DNA from: Cyclobacteriaceae bacterium
Lineage (GTDB): Bacteria; Bacteroidota; Bacteroidia; Cytophagales; Cyclobacteriaceae
Direction: 5' to 3'
Assembly (NCBI GenBank): GCA_013140395.1
Contig: JABFSY010000307.1
Span: forward strand, 1-5,481
Length of the DNA stretch: 5,481 nt
Each line of letters begins with the position of its first letter. Position 1 is the first letter of the stretch. Below the pieces are notes generated by a model, which did no database searches, had not been told where the DNA came from, and worked only from the letters and a program-made list of their open reading frames with translations. Below, piece by piece: positions 1 through 5,481 of this stretch. Made by a program: the position numbers and the translations under genes.

Positions 1-558
1 CTCCACCCCTATAGCACCTGACCCTACAACCAGCATTTTCTGTGGCTTGAAGGGAAGCACCATCGCATCGCGATAGCCAATAATTTTCTTGTTATCTATT
101 TTTAGCGCAGGTAGTTCACGTGAGCGTGCACCGGTAGCTAAAATAATATGCTTTGCATCGTAGTCCGTTTTCTTTCCACTGGCATCAGTGACTTCGACCT
201 TGCCCCCTTTCTTTAGCTTACCATGCCCTTCGATCTGATCAATCTTATTTTTCTTGAATAGAAACTGTACACCCTTGCTCATACCTGCGGCCACATCACG
301 ACTGCGCTTTACCATGGCTGCCATGTCTGGCGAAGCCTCTTTCACATCAATTCCATAATCTTTAGCATGCTTAATGTATTCAAAAACATTTGCACTCTTT
401 AAAAGTGCTTTCGTGGGTATACAACCCCAATTCAGGCAAATTCCGCCCAATTCAGCCTTTTCAACCACACCCACTTTCATGCCTAACTGAGAAGCACGAA
501 TAGCAGCTACATAGCCACCCGGGCCAGAGCCAATAACAATTACATCATAACTCGCCAT
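1..558 (-). CDS. lpdA: Dihydrolipoyl dehydrogenase (E3), N-terminal part, cut by window edge
   Basis: This is the FAD-dependent E3 subunit, which reoxidises dihydrolipoyl groups with NAD+ in 2-oxoacid dehydrogenase complexes and the glycine cleavage system in the cytoplasm. The 186 visible residues begin at the ATG that reads leftward from 558. They show the FAD-binding glycine motif GSGPGG at residues 10-15, the redox-active disulfide motif GGICLNWGCIPTK with Cys41 and Cys46, the ATGAR motif at 141-145, and the start of the NAD-binding Rossmann motif GSGAIG at 179-184. The family is usually about 465 residues, so roughly 60% lies outside the window. Because the CxxxxC disulfide is the class I lipoamide dehydrogenase type, glutathione or mercuric reductase is less likely. 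Which complex it serves cannot be told, as no E1 or E2 gene is visible. It is divergent from the small membrane protein gene. Confidence 0.96.
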   Translation of the reverse strand, partial: MASYDVIVIGSGPGGYVAAIRASQLGMKVGVVEKAELGGICLNWGCIPTKALLKSANVFEYIKHAKDYGIDVKEASPDMAAMVKRSRDVAAGMSKGVQFLFKKNKIDQIEGHGKLKKGGKVEVTDASGKKTDYDAKHIILATGARSRELPALKIDNKKIIGYRDAMVLPFKPQKMLVVGSGAIGVE

Positions 559-581
559 AGAATTTGCTTTTTTAGAACGGC

Positions 582-611
582 CAAAATTAAACCAAAATCT
601 GATGTGGAAAA
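582..611 (-). promoter_or_regulatory. Possible Bacteroidetes-type promoter for lpdA
   Basis: Read leftward, a TAATTTTG element (582-589) fits the TAnnTTTG -7 consensus of Bacteroidetes. An upstream TTTT (608-611) stands where TTTG would be expected, 18 nt away. The -7 box lies about 23 bases before the lpdA start, which would give a very short leader. The -7 box matches exactly but the -33 box is poor and the region is AT-rich, so chance is a real possibility. Confidence 0.33.
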
Positions 612-614
612 AAG

Positions 615-631
615 ATTAGTTTAGTACTAAT
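615..631. promoter_or_regulatory. Inverted repeat between divergent genes, possible operator
   Basis: ATTAGT (615-620) and ACTAAT (626-631) form a perfect inverted repeat around a 5-base centre. An overlapping perfect palindrome, TTAGTACTAA, lies at 621-630. It sits immediately upstream of the possible lpdA -33 box and 17 bases before the ATG of the rightward membrane-protein gene, so it could serve as a regulator site for both directions. No regulator is known from the window. Short AT-rich dyads also arise by chance. Confidence 0.25.
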
Positions 632-647
632 ATTGCCTATCCAAATC

Positions 648-836
648 ATGAGTTTAAAACAAACGCTATTGTTATTCGTGGGATCCGTTCTTGGGATAGC
701 AGGAAGTTTCATGAAAGTAGTTGGTGTGGCCGGCAGCGAGTTTGTAAAAGGTATTGGTGCTGGATTCGTGATTGTTTTAGCTATTGACTTAATTCCTAAA
801 CTGATAAAAAAGAAAAATGAAACTACTGCAAAATAA
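648..836 (+). CDS. Small glycine-rich membrane protein, unknown function
   Basis: I do not recognise this 62-residue protein. It is hydrophobic throughout, with two likely membrane-spanning stretches (about residues 5-25 and 31-50) rich in Gly, Val, Ile and Leu. It ends in a basic, polar tail (KLIKKKNETTAK), which by the positive-inside rule should face the cytoplasm. An upstream in-frame TTG at 633 would add five residues. I prefer the ATG at 648 because the extra residues add nothing membrane-like and ATG is the usual start. The end overlaps the first 20 bases of fabG in another frame, so the two are probably co-transcribed and translationally coupled. The overlap and coherent membrane pattern support a real gene. 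Any link to fatty acid synthesis is only suggested by position. Confidence 0.7.
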   Translation: MSLKQTLLLFVGSVLGIAGSFMKVVGVAGSEFVKGIGAGFVIVLAIDLIPKLIKKKNETTAK

Positions 837-1563
837 AACTGCGCTCATCACAGGAGCCTCCAAAGGAATAGGCAAAGCCATCGCAATCAAATTTGCCGAA
901 CAAGGCGCCAATGTAGCCTTTACTTATTTGTCAAGTGTAGAACAAGGTCAAGCGCTGGAAGAAGAACTGGCTGCCAAAGGTGTGAAAGCAAAAGGTTATC
1001 GCTCCGATGCTTCAGATTTCGCACAAGCTGATAAACTAATCAATGATGTGGTGACTGAATTTGGCTCTCTTGATATTCTAGTGAACAATGCTGGCATAAC
1101 GATGGACAACTTGCTCCTTCGAATGACGGAAGAGGCGTGGGACAAGATCATCAATGTAAATTTGAAGTCGTGCTTCAATACCGTAAAAGCTGCCTGCAAG
1201 CCTATGGTGAAACAAAAAGGAGGCTCCATTATTAATATGACCTCTGTCGTAGGATTGAAAGGCAACGCAGGCCAGGCAAATTATGCGGCATCCAAAGCCG
1301 GTATTATTGGATTTACAAAATCAGTCGCTTTAGAGCTGGGCTCACGCGGCATCCGCAGCAACGCAATCGCTCCGGGTTTCATTGAAACAGAAATGACTGG
1401 CAAACTCGATGAAAAAACTGTGCAAAGCTGGCGCGATGCGATTCCTTTAAAGAGAGGTGGTAAACCCGAAGACGTGGCCGATGCGTGTGTGTTTTTAGCA
1501 TCGGATATGTCGACTTACATTTCGGGACAGGTGATACAAGTGGACGGTGGAATGCTTACCTAA
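817..1563 (+). CDS. fabG: 3-oxoacyl-ACP reductase FabG (short-chain dehydrogenase)
   Basis: FabG is the NADPH-dependent reductase of the type II fatty acid synthase cycle, converting 3-oxoacyl-ACP to 3-hydroxyacyl-ACP in the cytoplasm. The 248 residues match the family length. Visible motifs are the cofactor-binding TGASKGIG at 12-19, NNAG at 90-93, and the catalytic tetrad Asn115, Ser143, Tyr156 and Lys160 (the last two in the YAASK motif). The IAPGFIETEMT segment follows at 184-194, and the C-terminal SGQVIQVDGGM fits FabG-like SDRs. The ATG at 817 gives a normal FabG N-terminus just before the Rossmann strand and lies inside the end of the preceding small gene. Other SDR reductases share these motifs (for example, acetoacetyl-CoA reductase). 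The NVNL and TEMT signatures and overall fit favour FabG. No acpP, fabD or fabF is nearby, so this is not the usual fab cluster. Confidence 0.9.
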   Translation: MKLLQNKTALITGASKGIGKAIAIKFAEQGANVAFTYLSSVEQGQALEEELAAKGVKAKGYRSDASDFAQADKLINDVVTEFGSLDILVNNAGITMDNLLLRMTEEAWDKIINVNLKSCFNTVKAACKPMVKQKGGSIINMTSVVGLKGNAGQANYAASKAGIIGFTKSVALELGSRGIRSNAIAPGFIETEMTGKLDEKTVQSWRDAIPLKRGGKPEDVADACVFLASDMSTYISGQVIQVDGGMLT

Positions 1564-1575
1564 AGCCTTAGTGCC

Positions 1576-1988
1576 GTGTCAGAGATCGACCGCATTGTTC
1601 GTTTGGTTGAAAAAACTTTTGATAACCAGCCGAGAAGAGTGCGTTTATCCGCCAGGGGAGTGCGCATACGATCATCGAACTTGTGTTGCACATGGCTTCT
1701 TGGAGGAAGTTTTGCACACAACGACTAAAAAACGATAACGATTTTGAGATTGGGGACGATCGTAATTTCCCAGAGCCATCGACTTGGCAGGAGGCGATCG
1801 ATAAACTCCATCAAAACCAGCGAGACCTTGTCGTGGTGATTAAACAATTTCCCGAAGAACGATTAGGAGAACTTGTGCCGAACAAAATCCAAAAGTATAC
1901 CTACTACACGCTACTCCATGGCGTCATTCAGCATGATATTTATCATTTGGGACAAATTGCACTGTTGCAAAAAATGGCGTTGCAATAG
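1576..1988 (+). pseudogene. DinB/YfiT-like putative metal-dependent hydrolase, frame-disrupted
   Basis: Two reading frames together spell one DinB-superfamily four-helix protein. The first, starting at GTG 1576, gives an N-terminal helix VSEIDRIVRLVEKTFDNQP, then runs on as unrelated sequence to a stop. The second frame opens at 1626, just after an in-frame TAA at 1623-1625, and continues with AHTIIELVLHMASWR to the stop at 1986-1988. The three histidines expected to bind metal are present in the second frame: one in LVLHM, two in VIQHDIYHLGQ. Compared with relatives as I remember them, the segment between the first helix and AHTIIEL is about 15 residues short. A small deletion that is not a multiple of three near 1626-1635 would therefore explain both the gap and the shift. 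It begins 12 bases after fabG. A shortened protein from GTG 1683 remains possible, as does a sequencing or assembly error. Confidence 0.72.
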
Positions 1989-2040
1989 CATAAGCGATAG
2001 TTTTAGTTCATTTTGACTAAGTTTACACCTTCAGCTTTCA

Positions 2041-3798
2041 ATGCAAAAAATCGTTTCCCAACTAGATCCTAAGACAGAAACAGAATTGACTTCCAAACTA
2101 AAGGAAGCCTACGATATTAGAGGTCGTGATCTGGCACACAGCATACAACTCACCGAACAAGTTCTACAAGAATTTACAGTGGCTCAATCCGAAGTTGGTG
2201 TGGCGAGCTCACAGAATCAGCTAGGTCTCTTTTACTTGATTCGGGGGGAGTTCGAGAAGGCAGAAGAATTTTCTCAGAGCGCACTCCGGTATTTCGAATC
2301 AGCAAATGACCTAAAAGGTACTGCCGATGCGCGTTACAATATAGGTAGCATCTATTATCGCACAGACAAGTATCATCTGGGTTTAATTGAACTATCTCGC
2401 TGCCTTTCCATCTATCGCCAACTCAATGATTATTCTAATCAAGCTCGCACGCTGAAGAGCATGGGCACCATCTATGAATATTTTAATGATCGTGAAAAGG
2501 CGATAGAATCCTATGAAAAATCTATTGATGCGAGTAGGCGTGTGAATGATGCTAGTCTAGAATCTAACGCGTTAAACCCATTGTCAGGTATTTATTTCAA
2601 GAAGGGTTTAGAAAAATTAGCTACTGAAACAATTGAACGTAGTATTGAGTTAAAAACAAAGACTAACGATATCCGAGGTCTTGCCTTTGCCTTATATGGC
2701 AGAGCGAAGATAGCCGTCAAGCAAGGGCGGCCACAAGAGGCACTGGTCGATTTGGAAAAAACAGTTGCTATTTTAGCAGAGGCTGGCGACACGCTTGGAT
2801 TGGGGATGGCCTACAATAAAACTGGAAGTGCTTACGAACTTCTGAGCGATCTGAGGAACGCGAACTTTTATTATCTGAAAGCGCTCGAACTAGGAGAACA
2901 AAATCACGTGCAATTTGTGTCCTTCAAAGCGAACTACAATCTTTATCTGTTGGCAAAAAAACAGGGAGATGCAAAACGTTCACTCGATCACTTGGAAAAA
3001 TATTTCTTGCAAAAAGAACAAGTGATCAATCGGGAGAACTATAGCATTATTAAAAGCTATGAATCCCTATCCAAAATTGAGTCATTGGAGCGCGAAGCCC
3101 ACGCGCAAATAGAAAAAAATGAAATCATTGAAAAGAAGAATGCCGAACTTGACTCTTTCTTCTACCGTGTATCCCATGATCTCAAGGAGCCAATTTCTTC
3201 TTTACTCGGGCTTTACTACGTAGCCAAGATGGACGTAAAAGACGAAAGTACTATGCGCTTGTTTGATATGTACCATTCGCAAACGCTCCGAATGAATGAT
3301 ATTGTTATGGGGTTGATCAACCTCACCGAAATAAAGAACACAGAAAAATTAAAGTCAAGGATCGATTTTGGAAAGTTAGTGGACGAATGCGCCAATTCAT
3401 GCCGCTACCTTCCTAACTTCAATAATGTGAGTATTCAAAAAGAGATTGAGGTTTTTGATTTTAATTCAGAATGGGCAATTATAAATACGATTCTTCAAAA
3501 TTTGATCGAAAATGCAATAAAATATTCGCGGAATGATTGTGAGTCCTTTCTTAGGGTTACCATCAAAAAAGAAACTGACTCGGTGATCATGATCGTGCAA
3601 GATAACGGCCAGGGGATTCCTATTGATCACCACGAAAAAATATTCAATATGTTTTATCGCGCCACCGATCGCCAACAAGGTTCTGGTCTGGGGCTGTACA
3701 TTCTAAAAAGAGCCGTAGAGCGACTTAACGGAACGATTGTTTTATCCAGCACACCCAACATTGGTTCAACTTTTCAGGTGAACCTGCCGCTTATCTAA
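2041..3798 (+). CDS. Cytosolic TPR-containing sensor histidine kinase
   Basis: This 585-residue two-component kinase has no signal peptide or membrane segment, so it should sense an intracellular signal or a protein partner. Residues about 50-330 form roughly seven TPR helical pairs with a 40-residue period, marked by ND at 89-90, 129-130, 169-170 and 209-210 and GD at 249-250. A charged coiled-coil linker runs from about 330 to 372. The HisKA domain has the phospho-acceptor His379 in VSHDLKEPISS. The ATPase domain has the N box NLIENAIKYS (Asn487, Asn491), the G1 box DNGQGIP at 521-527, the F box IFNMFYRA, and the G2 box GSGLGL at 547-552. All catalytic motifs look intact. Glu383 stands where many HisKA kinases carry the Thr or Asn used for phosphatase activity. 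No response regulator gene is adjacent, so it is an orphan in this window. Its input and target are unknown. Confidence 0.93.
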   Translation: MQKIVSQLDPKTETELTSKLKEAYDIRGRDLAHSIQLTEQVLQEFTVAQSEVGVASSQNQLGLFYLIRGEFEKAEEFSQSALRYFESANDLKGTADARYNIGSIYYRTDKYHLGLIELSRCLSIYRQLNDYSNQARTLKSMGTIYEYFNDREKAIESYEKSIDASRRVNDASLESNALNPLSGIYFKKGLEKLATETIERSIELKTKTNDIRGLAFALYGRAKIAVKQGRPQEALVDLEKTVAILAEAGDTLGLGMAYNKTGSAYELLSDLRNANFYYLKALELGEQNHVQFVSFKANYNLYLLAKKQGDAKRSLDHLEKYFLQKEQVINRENYSIIKSYESLSKIESLEREAHAQIEKNEIIEKKNAELDSFFYRVSHDLKEPISSLLGLYYVAKMDVKDESTMRLFDMYHSQTLRMNDIVMGLINLTEIKNTEKLKSRIDFGKLVDECANSCRYLPNFNNVSIQKEIEVFDFNSEWAIINTILQNLIENAIKYSRNDCESFLRVTIKKETDSVIMIVQDNGQGIPIDHHEKIFNMFYRATDRQQGSGLGLYILKRAVERLNGTIVLSSTPNIGSTFQVNLPLI

Positions 3799-3810
3799 CG
3801 CTTCTTTCTA

Positions 3811-3835
3811 AAGTGTTGCGGCTTACCAAACACTT
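3811..3835 (+). terminator. Weak hairpin after the histidine kinase
   Basis: AAGTGTT (3811-3817) pairs with AACACTT (3829-3835) around an 11-base loop, 12 bases after the kinase stop codon. The position suits a terminator, and the next gene has its own promoter at 3873. However, the stem is AT-rich and the following bases are GTGAGCAAAATTATTTT rather than an immediate T run, so termination would be inefficient or Rho-dependent. Confidence 0.3.
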
Positions 3836-3872
3836 GTGAGCAAAATTATTTTAACAAATTTTTAACCGGGTA

Positions 3873-3904
3873 CTTGGAAACTCTACTAAACTAGTATACG
3901 TTTG
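3873..3904 (+). promoter_or_regulatory. Consensus Bacteroidetes promoter for the riboswitch-metY transcript
   Basis: A TACGTTTG box at 3897-3904 matches the TAnnTTTG -7 consensus of the Bacteroidetes primary sigma factor exactly. A TTG (3874-3876, within CTTG) lies upstream with a 20-nt spacer, within the accepted range for the -33 element. Transcription would begin around 3909-3912, about 25 bases before the aptamer P1 stem. The metY mRNA would then carry a leader of nearly 390 nt. This is the best promoter match in the window. Confidence 0.72.
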
Positions 3905-3935
3905 TGTCATCATAATCGGTGAAGCCAAAAGCCAA

Positions 3936-4043
3936 CCGATTTATATAGAAGCGTGGAGAGAACAGGCTCTTTGAAACGCTAGCAACCCCGAAAAGGGTGC
4001 TAATTCCTGCCTCAAAGAAGGTCTTTGAGGAAATATAAACCGG
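3936..4043 (+). promoter_or_regulatory. SAM-I (S-box) riboswitch aptamer
   Basis: The element binds S-adenosylmethionine and would repress downstream methionine synthesis when SAM is plentiful. P1 pairs 3936-3946 with 4033-4043 (11 positions, one A-C mismatch). The conserved core is visible as GCGTGGAGAGAACAGGCTCT followed by TTGAAACGC, then GCAACC at 3982-3987 and GGTGCTAATTCC at 3996-4007. P3 uses CCC/GGG and GC/GC around the loop ending AAAA. P4 is a perfect 8-bp hairpin, CCTCAAAG (4010-4017) with CTTTGAGG (4023-4030). The P2 loop CAGG (3963-3966) can pair with CCTG (4006-4009), the pseudoknot expected in this class. No terminator directly follows P1. A short reading frame begins 7 bases after it instead, so the mode of control is unclear and may be translational. 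The downstream metY gene is a typical target. Confidence 0.93.
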
Positions 4044-4049
4044 TATGAA

Positions 4050-4166
4050 ATGAAAAATTTGATCATTCAGTCAATCTCCACAAGCATTCACCTGCTCCAA
4101 AATTTCTTTTACTCTATCCAATGCCAGCAGAGCAGCATGTGTTGTTGCCCTGTACGTTGTTGGTAA
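4050..4166 (+). CDS. Putative Cys-rich leader peptide (38 codons)
   Basis: An ATG seven bases after the riboswitch P1 stem opens a 38-codon frame ending in TAA at 4164-4166. The start is MKNLIIQSISTSIHLLQNF and the end is CQQSSMCCCPVRCW. Five cysteines fall within the last 14 residues (Cys25, 31, 32, 33, 37), including three consecutive Cys codons TGT TGT TGC at 4140-4148. Cysteine is normally among the rarest residues, so such a cluster ahead of a sulfur-assimilation gene resembles amino-acid-responsive leader peptides. The poly-cysteine small ORFs of mycobacteria are a known precedent. The peptide is unlikely to work as a mature protein, and its translation is probably the signal. No Shine-Dalgarno is visible, as is usual in this phylum. 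An overlapping 18-codon frame from ATG 4121 (ending 4177) is a competing possibility. Translation is not proven. Confidence 0.5.
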   Translation: MKNLIIQSISTSIHLLQNFFYSIQCQQSSMCCCPVRCW

Positions 4167-4192
4167 TGATCGGTTGATCCTCCAGCAACACA
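4138..4192 (+). promoter_or_regulatory. Mutually exclusive RNA stems over the Cys codons (possible attenuator switch)
   Basis: TGTGTTGTTG (4138-4147), which contains most of the three Cys codons, can pair with CAGCAACACA (4183-4192) in 10 bp including one G-U. The same 3' arm, as CCAGCAAC (4182-4189), can pair instead with a second copy of the motif, GTTGTTGG (4156-4163), in 8 bp. That hairpin would enclose an inner GATC-GGTT-GATC hairpin (4168-4179). A ribosome at the Cys codons, or at the stop codon at 4164, would decide which stem can form. The pairings are read directly. The switching role is inferred. Confidence 0.42.
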
Positions 4193-4193
4193 C

Positions 4194-4243
4194 TAGCGCA
4201 CGGCCTACCGAGTGACGGGTATGGTTATGGCTAAGTTTTCTTC
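4194..4243 (+). terminator. Possible attenuator terminator before metY
   Basis: TAGC (4194-4197) and GCTA (4230-4233) can close an imperfect stem. Inside it CCTACC (4204-4209) pairs with GGTA-GG (4218-4224, one bulged T). The tract AGTTTTCTTCT follows at 4234-4244. The layout of a hairpin and then a T-rich run, after the leader peptide and 56 bases before metY, fits a leader terminator. The helix is interrupted and the T run is broken by C, so it may simply be a structured leader. The arms do not overlap the upstream stems in an obvious antiterminator way. Confidence 0.25.
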
Positions 4244-4251
4244 TACGTTAA

Positions 4252-5481
<1,230 letters not shown>

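Noticed and set aside
633..647. TTG start extending the small membrane protein by five residues
   Set aside because: The ATG at 648 gives a normal start right before the first hydrophobic segment, and the TTG has no supporting signal.
996..1265. Open frame of 89 codons on the minus strand inside fabG
   Set aside because: It lies wholly antisense to a well-supported fabG, shows no recognisable domain, and is explained by the codon pattern of the real gene.
1547..1738. Open frame of 63 codons starting in the fabG tail
   Set aside because: It runs in a third frame across the disrupted DinB-like gene. The DinB similarity is in the other two frames and this product resembles nothing.
2018..2025. 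TAAGTTTA as a -7 box for the histidine kinase gene
   Set aside because: It has one mismatch in the conserved TTTG and no suitable -33 box at the right distance, so it cannot be supported in this AT-rich gap.
2592..2792. Minus-strand open frame inside the histidine kinase TPR region
   Set aside because: It is antisense to a coding region with clear TPR structure and has no domain or start signal of its own.
3466..3678. Minus-strand open frame inside the kinase ATPase domain
   Set aside because: It is antisense to the N, G1 and F boxes of the kinase, so it is a shadow of that gene.

Overview
The window looks like a chromosomal piece of a member of the Bacteroidota, probably Cytophagales-like. 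This is inferred from three things: a near-perfect Bacteroidetes -33/-7 promoter (TTG, 20-nt spacer, TACGTTTG) before the last gene, the lack of clear Shine-Dalgarno sequences before most starts, and a soluble TPR histidine kinase of a type common in that phylum. There are no mobile elements, tRNA or rRNA genes, or CRISPR arrays.

Layout. The left edge (minus strand) holds the first 186 residues of a dihydrolipoyl dehydrogenase. It is transcribed divergently from a rightward group: a 62-residue membrane protein whose end overlaps fabG (3-oxoacyl-ACP reductase), then a frame-disrupted DinB/YfiT-like gene. After a 52-base gap comes a 585-residue cytosolic histidine kinase with TPR repeats of 40-residue period and no receiver gene nearby. 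The right edge holds metY (O-acetylhomoserine sulfhydrylase), missing about its last 30 residues.

The 501-base non-genic stretch from 3799 to 4299 is the most interesting part. In order it contains a weak hairpin after the kinase, a consensus promoter, a complete SAM-I riboswitch aptamer with a visible pseudoknot, a 38-codon upstream reading frame ending in a cysteine cluster (three Cys codons in a row, five Cys in the last 14 residues), two mutually exclusive stems in which the Cys codons form one arm, a possible terminator-like hairpin, and AATCTTAA repeats just before metY. My reading, which is inference beyond the aptamer itself, is a two-input leader. SAM, the end product, would be sensed by the riboswitch. 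Cysteine or reduced-sulfur supply would be sensed by translation of the Cys-rich leader peptide. Both would act on the enzyme that makes homocysteine from sulfide and O-acetylhomoserine.

The housekeeping genes (E3, FabG) are ordinary. The DinB-like pseudogene is a local decay event or a sequence error.
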